A stretch of DNA of 58,422 nt from Clostridia bacterium (GCA_017626395.1 JAGAIU010000037.1:1-58422); one strand, 5' to 3'. Positions 1 through 9,420 are shown, counted from the stretch's first letter. Made by a program: numbers and translations. Notes: a model not told the origin generated them from the letters alone.

Positions 1-234
1 AATATCATTTATTGTACCATCTTCAAACTTCTCATAATAATGATTATCCGAAAGATTTTTGTATATTTCTGAATATTTCTCTCTTTTTATCTTTTTTTCT
101 TTTATTAATTTTTCTCTTTCTTCTTTAATTTTTTCTAATAACACTGAAGCTGGTTCTTCATTAGGATCCTGCTTTACAAGTTCTCCTTGAATAGCAAGCT
201 GAAGAATAGAGTTTTTTAATTCTTGTGCAGTCAT
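1..234 (-). CDS. hsdS: Type I restriction enzyme specificity subunit, N-terminal part (3' end beyond window)
   Basis: The 78 visible residues begin MTAQELKNSILQLAIQG and continue with a charged DPNEEPASVLLEKIKEER segment. This is the standard opening of many Bacillota HsdS proteins. HsdS supplies DNA target recognition to the HsdR2M2S complex. The start is fixed by a strong AGGAGG located inside the end of hsdM, and only one base separates the two genes, so translation is probably coupled. The target-recognition domains lie outside the window, so specificity cannot be judged. The reading frame is open to the window edge. Confidence 0.88.
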   Translation of the reverse strand, partial: MTAQELKNSILQLAIQGELVKQDPNEEPASVLLEKIKEEREKLIKEKKIKREKYSEIYKNLSDNHYYEKFEDGTINDI

Positions 235-235
235 T

Positions 236-1723
236 TTATTCCTCCTCTAATAATTTACTAACTTCTGCTAATATTTTGTCTATTTCTGCATTTAAACATG
301 CTCTTTGTTCTTGATATTGCTCTATTAATTCTTTTGGTTCTAATATAATCTCTTCTTTATGAGGATATCCACATAAATCAAGATTGTATCCATTATCTAT
401 AATTTCTTTAATTGTATAACACTTTGCTTTGTATGTTGTTGTTTGCCCTTCACTTTCTTTTTCATCCATAATTTCTTTTCTATCATTCCACCATACTTTT
501 ACATCATCAAAGTGTTTATTCAAAATTGGCTTTGTCTTAGAAAAATTTTTATATCCTTCTGGCATATCCATTCTATAAAACCACACTTTATCTGTAGATT
601 TAGTTTTATCAAAGAATAGTATATTAGTTGTAATTGAAGTATATGGAGCAAATACCGAGCTTGGCATTCTTACTATTGTATGCAAATTAAAGTCTTTCAT
701 TAGTTTTTCTTTAATATTCACTTTTGTATTATCAACTCCAAATAAGAAACCATCTGGTAATATAACTGCACATCTTCCTTCTTGTTTTAATCTATACATG
801 ATTAATGTCATAAATAAGTCAAATGTTTCTGATCCTCTTAAGTTTGAAGGAAAATTTGCTTGTATATTTTTTACTTCATGTCCTCCATAAGGAGGATTCA
901 TTAATACAACATCATATTTTTCATTTTCTTTATAATCTTTTACATTTCTATCAAAACTATTTCTGTGTTCTATATTAGGCTCATCAATATCATGTAACAA
1001 CAAATTAGTTATACAAAGTAAATATGGTAGCGATTTCTTCTCTATACCATATATAGAATTATCATACAATTCCTTATCTTCTACTGTTTTTACTTGATTT
1101 TTTAGATAATCTAAAGTTGATGTTAAAAATCCACCCGTACCACATGCAAAATCTGCAATTTTATCTTTTAATGATGGATTTATCATTTCAACCATAAAAT
1201 TTGTTACTGGTCTTGGTGTATAAAATTCACCCGCATTACCAGCACTTTGTAATTCTTTTAACATAGTCTCATAAATTTCATTAAATTCATGTTTTTCATT
1301 TGAATTGGTAAATTTAATTTCATCAATAATATTAATTACTTGTCTTAATAAAATACCATTTTTCATATAGTTATTTACATCATCAAATGTGTATTTTACT
1401 ATTGCTTTACTAATAGGCGTATTCTCATTTATATCTAACTTTTCAATTCCTGGAAATAATTTTTCATTAACAAATGATAATAATTCCTCTCCTGTTAGTG
1501 CATATCCATCCTTTTTGTCAACTGCCCAATTTCTCCATCTTAATTCTTCTGGAAGTATCGATTTAAAATTTGAATCATGGAATTCCCATAATTTTTCCTT
1601 ATCATCATATACTTTTAAAAATAATATCCATACAATTTGTTCTAATCTTTGTGCGTCTCCTGCAACTCCATCATCTTTCCACATTACGTCGTTAAGTCTT
1701 TTTACTATGTTACCTATTCCCAT
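236..1723 (-). CDS. hsdM: Type I restriction-modification DNA methyltransferase subunit
   Basis: N6-adenine methyltransferase subunit that acts with HsdS, and with HsdR for cleavage. Visible are the N-terminal HsdM helical domain (GIGNIVKRLNDVMWKDDG), the SAM-binding motif DFACGTGGF and the catalytic NPPY motif (VVLMNPPYGG). The C-terminal part is coiled-coil-like. I place the start at MGIGNIV, 11 codons inside the longest frame, because a TTAGGAG site lies about 8 bases upstream and the preceding gene ends just before it. At about 495 residues it is normal length. It sits between hsdR and hsdS in one operon, and all key residues look intact. Confidence 0.94.
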   Translation of the reverse strand: MGIGNIVKRLNDVMWKDDGVAGDAQRLEQIVWILFLKVYDDKEKLWEFHDSNFKSILPEELRWRNWAVDKKDGYALTGEELLSFVNEKLFPGIEKLDINENTPISKAIVKYTFDDVNNYMKNGILLRQVINIIDEIKFTNSNEKHEFNEIYETMLKELQSAGNAGEFYTPRPVTNFMVEMINPSLKDKIADFACGTGGFLTSTLDYLKNQVKTVEDKELYDNSIYGIEKKSLPYLLCITNLLLHDIDEPNIEHRNSFDRNVKDYKENEKYDVVLMNPPYGGHEVKNIQANFPSNLRGSETFDLFMTLIMYRLKQEGRCAVILPDGFLFGVDNTKVNIKEKLMKDFNLHTIVRMPSSVFAPYTSITTNILFFDKTKSTDKVWFYRMDMPEGYKNFSKTKPILNKHFDDVKVWWNDRKEIMDEKESEGQTTTYKAKCYTIKEIIDNGYNLDLCGYPHKEEIILEPKELIEQYQEQRACLNAEIDKILAEVSKLLEEE

Positions 1724-1736
1724 TATTTTTTCACTC

Positions 1737-4091
1737 CTAACTAGCATATAATTCATTTTCTAATTCTTCTACAACTTCTATATACTTATCTTTTCCACCA
1801 AATACATCTACTATGTCCATTGGCGAACCATATTCATTAAATGGCATTAATTCTAAAATTTTTGTATCTGTTAATTCTAGTTCATTATTATCACTATATT
1901 TTTCTAATAAATCTTTTAAAATATTTTGAGCCATCTCTGAATACTTATATAAATATCCTTTTTTTATAACATTATTAACTCTTTCATATCTTGTTAATGG
2001 TTTCTTATCATAAGCTATATGCAATATTAAATCAAAATCTCCAATATCATCTATTCCTATATCTTTTCTAAGTTCATCAATTAAAACACCTTGTTGTTTT
2101 AATTCATCTAATATGACCTGTTTTCTATCTGTTGAATTCCATTTATGAAGGAAATCATCAAGTGAAGCATATTCATTTAATATACTTTTTTTGCTAAAAT
2201 CTTTTAAAGACTCTGTTACTAATTTTCCATTCTTATCATAATAAGAAACAATTTCATTATAAATGTTAACTTCAACTCCATTTACATGAAGTTTTCCTTT
2301 TCTTCCCCAAATTTCTATTGGTTTTAATGTTGGAGTTTCGTATGTTGTATATTCCTTGTTTTTTTCTTCTACTTTATTTATCTCAGCATTTTCATCACTA
2401 TCGTTTGGTGTGTCATCTCCTGGATTTATATTTTTTATACTTACTGGCTCTCCGTCAAAATCAGGATCACTAAATAATCTACTAGCATTTCTAAAATCCA
2501 TAATTGTAAAATATGTTTTATTATAATCTTCTCTAATTCTTGTTCCTCTACCTATAATTTGTTTAAATTCTGTCATTGAATTTATATTAGAATCTAAAAC
2601 TATTAACTTACATGTTTTGCAATCTGCACCAGTAGTCAATAATTTACTTGTTGTAACTATTGTAGGATATTTTTCTTCAACATCTATAAAGTTTTCTAAT
2701 TGTGCTTTACCTATTTGATTGTCTCCAGTAATCCTCATAATATAATTTGGATTTTCAGCAACCATATCATTATTTTCTTTTATTAATGCTTGTCTCATTC
2801 TTTCTGCATGCTCTATATCTATACAAAATACTATAGTTTTATTGTATCTATTAGTATTTTTCAAAAACTCTGTAACTCTTTTAGCAACAGCTTGAGTTCT
2901 TTCATCTATTATTATTTTTTTATCCATATCAGATTGATAATATATCTCATCATCTTCAATAATATTGCCATTAACATCTCTTTTGCCGGCTTCAGGTCTA
3001 TATCCTACCAAATCTTTATCTAAATTAATTCTTATAACTTTATATGGGGCTAAAAATCCATCATCAATACCTTGTTTTAATGAATATGTATATATTGGTT
3101 CTCCAAAATATTGAATGTTAGATATTTCATTAGTTTCCTTAGGTGTTGCAGTTAACCCTATTTGTGTTGCACTTTTATAGTATTCCAATATTTTCTTCCA
3201 ATTAGAATCATCTGCAGCACTACCTCTATGACACTCATCAACAATTATTAAGTCAAAAAAATCTTCACTAAATTGTTTAAATATATCTGTTCCTTGTCCA
3301 TTTGTCAGTTGTTGATAAAGAGCCATATATATTTCAAAAGAACTATCCATTTTTCTATTTTCAACTTTTGTCATTACCTTAGTAAACGGCTGAAAATCTT
3401 GTGTCATAGTTTGGTCTATTAACATGTTTCTATCAGCAAGATATAAAATTTTTCTTTTTAATCCTGATTTTTTTAATCTATGTATTATTTGAAAAGCCGT
3501 ATAAGTTTTTCCAGTTCCAGTAGCCATTACTAATAATAGTCTTTTTTGTCCTTTAGCAATTGCTTCACAAGTTCTATTAATTGCAATTGTTTGATAGTAT
3601 CTAGGTTTATTTACTCCTGGAGCATAATAGTATGGTTCATTAATTATTTTTTCTTCTTCTTCAGTTATACTTTTTGCAACCTTATACCTATACCATAAAT
3701 CATCTGGAGAAGGAAAATCATCCATTGATATTTCTCTTTCATTTCCCGTTAACATATCATGTTCAAGAAATGCTATTCCATTAGTTGAATATGCAAAAGG
3801 TAAATCCAAAGTTTTAGCATATTCTATTGCCTGTTGCATTCCTGTTCCCACTTCTAAATCATATTTTTTTGCTTCAACAACGGCTATTGGTTTTGAACTA
3901 TTATAATAAAGAATATAATCTGCTTTTTCTCCTTTTGCCCTTGTAGACACATTTCCTCTTACAATAACTTTACCTGCTGTAAAATATACTTCACTTCTTA
4001 TTTGTGTTTCTAAATTCCATTTTTTTGTCAAAGCTGGTGTAATATATATATTTCTTGTATCTTCTTCAGAAAGATTTTTATAACTTTCCAT
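1737..4091 (-). CDS. hsdR: Type I restriction enzyme endonuclease/translocase subunit
   Basis: ATP-dependent translocase and nuclease of the type I system. The N-terminal nuclease residues are seen as D58 in the ADYILYY strand and E73/K75 in VVEAKK (PD-(D/E)xK type). The SF2 helicase motor follows: Walker A ATGTGKT near residue 190, DECH near 285, TATP near 314 and motif VI QIIGRGTR. At 784 residues it is the compact EcoKI-like form. It is first in the operon and its stop lies only 13 bases before the hsdM start. No broken motif is seen, so the system is probably active if hsdS is complete. Confidence 0.93.
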   Translation of the reverse strand: MESYKNLSEEDTRNIYITPALTKKWNLETQIRSEVYFTAGKVIVRGNVSTRAKGEKADYILYYNSSKPIAVVEAKKYDLEVGTGMQQAIEYAKTLDLPFAYSTNGIAFLEHDMLTGNEREISMDDFPSPDDLWYRYKVAKSITEEEEKIINEPYYYAPGVNKPRYYQTIAINRTCEAIAKGQKRLLLVMATGTGKTYTAFQIIHRLKKSGLKRKILYLADRNMLIDQTMTQDFQPFTKVMTKVENRKMDSSFEIYMALYQQLTNGQGTDIFKQFSEDFFDLIIVDECHRGSAADDSNWKKILEYYKSATQIGLTATPKETNEISNIQYFGEPIYTYSLKQGIDDGFLAPYKVIRINLDKDLVGYRPEAGKRDVNGNIIEDDEIYYQSDMDKKIIIDERTQAVAKRVTEFLKNTNRYNKTIVFCIDIEHAERMRQALIKENNDMVAENPNYIMRITGDNQIGKAQLENFIDVEEKYPTIVTTSKLLTTGADCKTCKLIVLDSNINSMTEFKQIIGRGTRIREDYNKTYFTIMDFRNASRLFSDPDFDGEPVSIKNINPGDDTPNDSDENAEINKVEEKNKEYTTYETPTLKPIEIWGRKGKLHVNGVEVNIYNEIVSYYDKNGKLVTESLKDFSKKSILNEYASLDDFLHKWNSTDRKQVILDELKQQGVLIDELRKDIGIDDIGDFDLILHIAYDKKPLTRYERVNNVIKKGYLYKYSEMAQNILKDLLEKYSDNNELELTDTKILELMPFNEYGSPMDIVDVFGGKDKYIEVVEELENELYAS

Positions 4092-4106
4092 ATATTTGCC
4101 CCCTAT

Positions 4107-4210
4107 ATAACTTCCGATAACTTTTTATTATCTGAAGTTATTGTATCATAAACAAATATTTTTAACAATAAAACTACCGATAATTTGTAGTATTTTGTTT
4201 TCTACAAATT
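4107..4210 (-). promoter_or_regulatory. hsdRMS promoter with palindromic operator-like repeats
   Basis: A minus-strand sigma-A promoter is visible: -35 TTGTTA (4163-4168), 17-bp spacer, -10 TACAAT (4140-4145). A near-perfect dyad at 4107-4141 (ATAACTTC-c-GATAA, 7-bp centre, TTATC-t-GAAGTTAT) starts at the -10 box and covers the expected start point. Another CCGATAA half-site lies at 4177-4183, just upstream of the -35 box. A 9-bp inverted repeat AATTTGTAG/CTACAAATT lies at 4182-4210. This reads as an operator for an unidentified regulator; none is encoded next to it. Confidence 0.65.
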
Positions 4211-4250
4211 TCGACATTTTCTAAAGTAATTTAGCAATAATATTAATGCC

Positions 4251-4278
4251 AAAATCACCCAACCATCCTGGTTGGGTG
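4251..4278 (-). terminator. Terminator of the ABC exporter operon
   Basis: Perfect 9-bp stem CACCCAACC (4256-4264) / GGTTGGGTG (4270-4278) with a 5-base loop, directly after the ABC ATPase stop. On the minus strand it is followed only by a short, interrupted U-run (GATTTTGG), so termination may be incomplete. Confidence 0.7.
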
Positions 4279-4288
4279 CCTCTTTACT

Positions 4289-5101
4289 CTATTTCTTCTT
4301 TTTACTATTACTTTTCTTATTATTTTGTTGTTTATTATTGTTGTTTTCCTTTTTAACTTCTTTTACTTTCTCTTTATCTTTCTTTGCCTCTTTACCATCA
4401 TTGTTATTATTCTTTTCTTCTTGTTTATCTTCTTTCTTCATACCTTTCCCCTTGCAAAGTTCAAAGACCTCATCAGCATTATCTGCAACATTTTGAGAGT
4501 GAGTAACAATTATTATGCATTTATTTTGTTTATGAGCAAGTTCTCTGAAAATGTTTAGTATTTCATTTTCAGTATCATGATCAAGGTTACCAGTTGGTTC
4601 ATCTGCAAGAATTACTTGAGGATTATAAGATAAGCTTCTAGCAATAGCTACACGTTGTTGTTCACCACCTGAAAGTTTAAGAACACGTCTGTTACCTTTA
4701 TCTTCATTAAGTCCTACTGATTCTAATAGTTCTATTGCTCTTTTTCTTTTATTTTCTACTTTAATATTACTTATATCCATAGAAAGAATTATATTTTCAA
4801 TTGCAGTTAAATGTGGTAGTAAGTTAAAAGATTGAAATACTATACCTATGCAAGTATTTCTGTATTTATCTAAATCCATTTCATTTAGTGATTTACTATC
4901 ATAAGTAATTTTACCTTCTTCACATTTTTCAAGTCCACTGATTAAAGATAATAATGTTGTTTTACCAGAGCCACTTTTACCACAAATTGCATAAACTTTA
5001 CCTTTTTCAAATTCATAAGATATATTTTTAAGTACATATTCATCTGGTTTAGCATCTTTATATCTATAACATACATTATCTAATTTTAATATTTTACCCA
5101 T
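4289..5101 (-). CDS. ABC transporter ATP-binding protein, MacB/LolD type, with a long charged tail
   Basis: The ATPase half of an exporter working with the FtsX-type permease encoded just upstream. Walker A GKSGSGKTT, signature LSGGEQQR and Walker B VILADEPTGNLD are intact, as expected for the MacB/LolD family. The core ends near residue 220. It is followed by about 50 residues composed almost only of Lys, Asn, Glu and Gln, ending in a run of lysines, which is not part of the family fold. The tail is probably cytoplasmic and disordered; its role is unknown. The permease stop is 5 bases upstream and the pair ends at a hairpin terminator. Confidence 0.92.
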   Translation of the reverse strand: MGKILKLDNVCYRYKDAKPDEYVLKNISYEFEKGKVYAICGKSGSGKTTLLSLISGLEKCEEGKITYDSKSLNEMDLDKYRNTCIGIVFQSFNLLPHLTAIENIILSMDISNIKVENKRKRAIELLESVGLNEDKGNRRVLKLSGGEQQRVAIARSLSYNPQVILADEPTGNLDHDTENEILNIFRELAHKQNKCIIIVTHSQNVADNADEVFELCKGKGMKKEDKQEEKNNNNDGKEAKKDKEKVKEVKKENNNNKQQNNKKSNSKKKK

Positions 5102-5106
5102 TTGTA

Positions 5107-6621
5107 TTAGCTCCTTTCCTTAAGTATTGTAAGTGGTGAAAATCTTTGTATACTAACCATTGAAGCAATACTACTTACACATGTTAATAATATACCTATT
5201 CCTAATAGTTGTAACAATACTTTAAAATCTACTACTGCATTAATTGAATCTACTTTTTCAAGTTGTGCCACACCATTTATGTTTGTTGGCATATTGTCTG
5301 GTTTATTATTTTGCATATTTAATGATTGGTTATTACTATTTGGACCTCTACCAAAATTCCCTTGAATATTTTGCATTTCTTCTTGAGAAGATTCAATTTC
5401 ACTTTCAAGTAACATATTTGAAGTTGGAACACTAACACATGCACCTATTATTGTACCTGCTATTAAAGCTATCATAACTACAATTAAAAGTTCTACCATA
5501 AACTGTGCTGTAAGTAAGCTTTTTTTCATACCTATTGTTCTTAATACACCAATTTCATATTTTCTATCTTTAATGTTAATCATATTGATAACAACAAGTA
5601 TTATAATTCCTATTATTAAAGTTATTACTAAGAATGTTGTTGCAAAAGTTTTAACATTAGATATTGAATCTGTTGCACTTTCTACTTGATCTAAGTTAGT
5701 AGATACAGATAGATATTCACTTAATCCTTTATTTTGTAGTTCTGTTTCAAAAGCCTCTATTACGTCTTTACTAGTAAGAACAAAACTTGGTGTTACAGTA
5801 TTAGCCATATCTGTACTTTGAGCTACTATATTTTCTATAGTTGTTGCATTTGTAATGATTGTATTAGCCGAATTACTAAACATATTCATTCTTGAATTTT
5901 GAGACTCTGTGTTATCTGTATAAATACCGGTTACTTTTAATTCATATGTTTGAGTTTCATCTTCTGGATTTGTAACTGTTATTACATCACCTACAACTAT
6001 TTCATTTAAAGTTGCAAGTTCTGAATTAATTACACAGCTATTTGATGTAAAATCACTTGAAACTTCACCTTCTGTAATTGTGTATGAACCAGAGATAAAA
6101 TCTTCCATTGATTCATATGAGCTATATCCAGTTAGTGTAAAATCTCCACTAGTTTGTGTACCTCTTTGTTGCATTCCTGTTCTATCACCACCTGGCATTT
6201 GCATTTGATTATTTTGTCCTTCAGCTCCTGTATTAAATGAAGCAGATACTGTTTCTATATCTGTTGCATTTACACCAATACTTTCTGTATAGTAATATGA
6301 TTTAACATATTCACTAGTACCATAGTTAATAACATCTTCTGATGTTATACTTGATATTTCATTAAATTTATTAATCATATTTTCTTTACTAGACTCTCTA
6401 TCTTGTGGGTTAAAGTTTCCCATCATCTTTTCTCTATTCATGCCTAAGGTAGCTATAACATCATATTTATTTTCATATGACTCTATCAAGCTATCTGCTG
6501 AATTTCTAATTGCAAGAGTTACAGAACAAGCACATGCAATAACTAGAATTATTATTCCAATTAACACATTACGTCCTACATTTCTTGTAATTGACACTAT
6601 TGCATTTTTAAAAATATACAT
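5107..6621 (-). CDS. ABC transporter permease, FtsX/MacB type
   Basis: Membrane subunit of the exporter. One N-terminal membrane segment (IGIIILVIACACSVTLAI) is followed by a large extracytoplasmic domain and three C-terminal membrane segments carrying the FtsX domain (MINIKDRKYEIGVLRTIGMKK). The start at MYIFKNAI is chosen because AAAGGAGG lies 8 bases upstream; the longer frame has no such site. The outer domain contains Met/Gln/Gly-rich stretches (MQMPGGDRTGMQQRG) and a second Asn/Met-rich loop (NNQSLNMQNNKPDNMP) before the final segment. Similar Met-rich sequences recur in the surface proteins at 16.6-18 kb. The substrate is unknown. Confidence 0.9.
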   Translation of the reverse strand: MYIFKNAIVSITRNVGRNVLIGIIILVIACACSVTLAIRNSADSLIESYENKYDVIATLGMNREKMMGNFNPQDRESSKENMINKFNEISSITSEDVINYGTSEYVKSYYYTESIGVNATDIETVSASFNTGAEGQNNQMQMPGGDRTGMQQRGTQTSGDFTLTGYSSYESMEDFISGSYTITEGEVSSDFTSNSCVINSELATLNEIVVGDVITVTNPEDETQTYELKVTGIYTDNTESQNSRMNMFSNSANTIITNATTIENIVAQSTDMANTVTPSFVLTSKDVIEAFETELQNKGLSEYLSVSTNLDQVESATDSISNVKTFATTFLVITLIIGIIILVVINMINIKDRKYEIGVLRTIGMKKSLLTAQFMVELLIVVMIALIAGTIIGACVSVPTSNMLLESEIESSQEEMQNIQGNFGRGPNSNNQSLNMQNNKPDNMPTNINGVAQLEKVDSINAVVDFKVLLQLLGIGILLTCVSSIASMVSIQRFSPLTILKERS

Positions 6622-6702
6622 ATATTTCCTCCTTTTAAAATGACACAATTATATTACTCTGTTTATTTGAGAAAATTGTGATAAATTTTTGTATTTTAGA
6701 AA

Positions 6703-6734
6703 AAATAAAAACATACTATTTTTTTATAGTATGT
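6703..6734 (-). terminator. Bidirectional hairpin terminator
   Basis: Stem ACATACTAT (6711-6719) / ATAGTATGT (6726-6734) with A-rich and T-rich flanks. It terminates the small membrane protein gene at 6785-7195 on the minus strand. Confidence 0.8.
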
Positions 6735-6784
6735 TTTACTTTAAACTTTTATTTATATATATTTTTTTACTTATATTTTTAGTT

Positions 6785-7195
6785 CTAGTTTTTCTTTATT
6801 GGATCTGTATTATTAGCATCTAAAACACTATCAATATCTATTACTGTATTAGGATCTGTGTTAATTGGTGAGTCATAGCTTGGTTTAGAATGTTCTTCTA
6901 TAGTTGTTTCAGTTTCAGATGTAGTTTTATTTAAATTATCCATTACTGTATCCATAACACGATTTGCTATATTATTTATGTTATTATGCATCTTATTTTG
7001 TGATCTTATAGCTTTAATTATTGTAAAGAAAATAAATCCAAACATTATTACTGGAACAAAAGCCATCATTGACATTATTGTAGTGAATACACCAGACATT
7101 GAATCAAAAACTTTATCTTGCATTTCTAAACTACTTGAATGATTATATAATGCAGAAGCTTCTGCAATCATACTTGTAAATAACAAATTTTTCAT
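6785..7195 (-). CDS. Small single-pass membrane protein, unknown
   Basis: 136 residues that I do not recognise. A hydrophobic segment (FTTIMSMMAFVPVIMFGFIFFTII, shown here only as residues about 37-60) anchors it in the membrane. It is preceded by a short polar N-terminus and followed by a charged, helical then Asp/Thr/Asn-rich tail ending DANNTDPIKKN. The ribosome binding site (AAGAGAGG) is adequate and a terminator follows. It could be a stress or scaffold protein with a cytoplasmic tail; nothing supports a specific function. Confidence 0.75.
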   Translation of the reverse strand: MKNLLFTSMIAEASALYNHSSSLEMQDKVFDSMSGVFTTIMSMMAFVPVIMFGFIFFTIIKAIRSQNKMHNNINNIANRVMDTVMDNLNKTTSETETTIEEHSKPSYDSPINTDPNTVIDIDSVLDANNTDPIKKN

Positions 7196-7259
7196 AATAA
7201 ATACCTCTCTTTTGTATATTTATATATTATCATAAACTTAAATAATTAAGCAATTAAAT

Positions 7260-7478
7260 TTATTTTTTATTTCTAACTTTATATATTTCTTCTCTAACAG
7301 ATATTATTTTTTCTCTATACATTTCTATACTATCTGTTAATCTTTCATTTTCACTTTTTATATAATTATCTAGCTCTACTTTTTCTTGATTAGTTAAAGT
7401 AGATAATATTTTAGTTGCCTCTTTAACATCTAAACGTTTTATTTTAAGCAACATTCCATTTAATTCACTATTAGTCAT
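7260..7478 (-). CDS. Small coiled-coil protein, unknown
   Basis: 72 residues, predominantly charged and helical (VELDNYIKSENERLTDSI and similar heptad-like patterns), with no membrane segment or cysteine motif. The start follows an AAGGATAAA site. It lies between a small membrane protein gene and the acyltransferase gene, 27 bases after the latter, so it is probably cotranscribed with it. No family is recognised. Confidence 0.65.
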   Translation of the reverse strand: MTNSELNGMLLKIKRLDVKEATKILSTLTNQEKVELDNYIKSENERLTDSIEMYREKIISVREEIYKVRNKK

Positions 7479-7505
7479 ATGAATTTTATCCTTTCTTTAT
7501 ATTAT

Positions 7506-8252
7506 TTACTTTTCTTCTTTAATTATTTGAGCAACCTTCTTAGCCGGTATTCCAGGTATAGTCATTATGATAGACTTGTCCTCTACTTTTCTATTTTTTC
7601 TAACATAAGATTTTATTCCTATATTACAATTTTCACCTATATCTGCACCAGGCATAATATATGCTTCCGCACATACAAGTGTATTTTTTCTAATTGTTAT
7701 TTTACCAAGGGTTAAAGTATTTCCTTCAAATGTATGACAAGAAATATTTGCATCTCCACCAATTACAACGTTATCCTCAATTGTTAGAAGATATGCATCA
7801 TGTAATCCTTTAGTATTAATAAAGACATTTTTACCAATTTTAGCACCTAATATTTTATAGAATAGCTGTCCCCAAAAAGTTCCTGCTACAAATGGCATTG
7901 TTGTATTTAATAATATAACATGAAGTCCTGAGTATATTAGCCATCTAACAAAAGTTAGTGAATTTGTTTTATATCTTCCAGGCTTAAATCCTAGTATTAA
8001 TAGTCTTTCAAGTACACCAAATACAAGTATTGATGTAATAAAATATAAATATACTGCTAGTCCTAATGTTATTCCAAATATAGCATATTCTTTTATACCA
8101 ATTAAATCTATTTGACTATTTACAAATGTAATTAAATAGATTGATGGTACCGTACAAAGACCTATTACTGCTCCATAAAAAGCATAAGTAATTAAAGTAG
8201 CTACAGCTGATGTAATAGGATTAGACATTAAGAAATCTAATACTTTTTTCAT
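7506..8252 (-). CDS. Membrane protein with left-handed beta-helix acyltransferase domain
   Basis: The first 130 residues hold about three membrane segments. The C-terminal 110 residues show hexapeptide repeats (IGKNVFI, IEDNVVIGGDANIS, ITIRKNTLVCAEAYIMPGADIGENCNIGIKS) typical of the left-handed beta-helix acyltransferases. A His in SCHTFEG may be the catalytic base. Related C-terminal domains follow carrier or adenylation proteins of the Pls/PosA type. The acceptor is unknown; modification of a cell-envelope compound at the membrane is the likely role. The full-length repeat region looks intact. Confidence 0.75.
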   Translation of the reverse strand: MKKVLDFLMSNPITSAVATLITYAFYGAVIGLCTVPSIYLITFVNSQIDLIGIKEYAIFGITLGLAVYLYFITSILVFGVLERLLILGFKPGRYKTNSLTFVRWLIYSGLHVILLNTTMPFVAGTFWGQLFYKILGAKIGKNVFINTKGLHDAYLLTIEDNVVIGGDANISCHTFEGNTLTLGKITIRKNTLVCAEAYIMPGADIGENCNIGIKSYVRKNRKVEDKSIIMTIPGIPAKKVAQIIKEEK

Positions 8253-8273
8253 ATATATTCCCCCGTTAATTTA

Positions 8274-9323
8274 TTATATTTGTTGATCTTGAGATTTTTT
8301 ATCTTTTTCCTGATTTAGTATAGTTTCATATTCTTGATGTAACTCTTTAGCTTGTTCTTCTTTTTCTTCTAGCTCTTTATTCTCTTTTGCACCATTAATT
8401 ATTTCATCTATGATGTTTTTCTCAAATCTAACATTTAAAGAGATATCTTCTACTCTTCTATATGCATCATCTATATTCTTTTCTATAGCATTCATGTTAT
8501 CTAGTTTTTCTTTTCTAGAACAAAGTACTTTTCCATTTTGTCTATATAGTTCTGTTTGAGCTTTAGCATCTGCTCTACATAGATTTAGAAGTAATTCATA
8601 ATCTCTTTTTGACGCTCTATAATCTGCATTATATTCGTCTGATGCAATTTTAGCTTTTACATCATCCATATCTACTTTAATATCTATAATTCCCATAGGA
8701 GAAGTAAAATGTGGTTCTCTATCTTGTGCAAGTTTAGAACATACATATCTTACTTGATCTTTATCTAGTCCCATTTTTTCAAAGTCATATTTATTTTCTA
8801 AAAATTTTTCTGCTACTGTAAACTCATCTATTTCTCTAATGAACTCATGAGTTTTCATATAATCTAGTACTTTAGTTTTATAGCTTATGAAATCATCATG
8901 ATGTTTGATATAAAATCCTATTTGTTTAATTTCCTTTTCTGAATATCCAAGTTCTGTTAATAGCTCTTGTGCTATTTCTTGAGACTTATCTGCATGACCA
9001 TAAAATACTTGCTGTCCTGTTTTTTCATTCATTTTAGCAACATCTGGTTTACCTACATCATGGAATAATGCAGCTACTTTAAGTCTTTTTAGTTCTTCTT
9101 GAGATAAATCTTTATTTTCTATACCTTCTACTGTATGTAATGTATGACCAAATAAATCATAGCAATGGTGTACATTTTTTTGTTCAAATCCTACCATTCT
9201 TGCTATTTTATCTCCAAGAAGCTCTTGAATTTCTTCTTTTGGCATTTTAGATAAATATTCTACTAAATCTTCTCTTAATAATAATGTTTCTAGTTCTTCT
9301 CTTTTTAACATTTCATATCTCAT
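8274..9323 (-). CDS. HD-domain phosphohydrolase
   Basis: The HD motif is clear: H53 region HHCYDLFGHTLHTVEG, then LKVAALFHDVGKP with the catalytic His-Asp, and a further His pair in KHHDDF. The arrangement resembles the HD domain of CCA-adding enzymes and related stand-alone HD proteins. The substrate is not evident. The last 60 residues are a charged coiled coil rich in Glu and Lys. Two starts are possible: the first ATG has an AAAAAGG very close upstream, and MLKREELE four codons later has better spacing. A strikingly A-rich leader precedes the gene. Confidence 0.82.
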   Translation of the reverse strand: MRYEMLKREELETLLLREDLVEYLSKMPKEEIQELLGDKIARMVGFEQKNVHHCYDLFGHTLHTVEGIENKDLSQEELKRLKVAALFHDVGKPDVAKMNEKTGQQVFYGHADKSQEIAQELLTELGYSEKEIKQIGFYIKHHDDFISYKTKVLDYMKTHEFIREIDEFTVAEKFLENKYDFEKMGLDKDQVRYVCSKLAQDREPHFTSPMGIIDIKVDMDDVKAKIASDEYNADYRASKRDYELLLNLCRADAKAQTELYRQNGKVLCSRKEKLDNMNAIEKNIDDAYRRVEDISLNVRFEKNIIDEIINGAKENKELEEKEEQAKELHQEYETILNQEKDKKSQDQQI

Positions 9324-9420
9324 CCTTTTTGTTTTATTTTTCTATTTGTTTATTTTTTTCTTATTTTATTATTTAATTTTATTTTTTTTTGTTTTTATTT
9401 TCTTTTTAGTTCTATATTAG
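9324..9420 (-). promoter_or_regulatory. A-rich leader of the HD-domain gene
   Basis: On the minus strand about 90 bases before the HD gene are almost only A and T with very few G or C. A possible promoter lies just upstream: TTTAAC, 17 bp, TATAGA, overlapping the end of the Nudix gene's 3' region. No hairpin or ORF is visible; it is an unstructured A-rich 5' leader. Confidence 0.4.

Noticed and set aside
1389..1751. 120-codon plus-strand frame antisense to hsdM
   Set aside because: It is a shadow of the hsdM frame, with no start signal, and its composition is typical of the antisense of an AT-rich gene.
4272..4496. Plus-strand frame rich in Leu, Phe and Ser opposite the ABC ATPase tail
   Set aside because: It is the antisense of the Lys/Asn-rich tail; there is no promoter or ribosome binding site.
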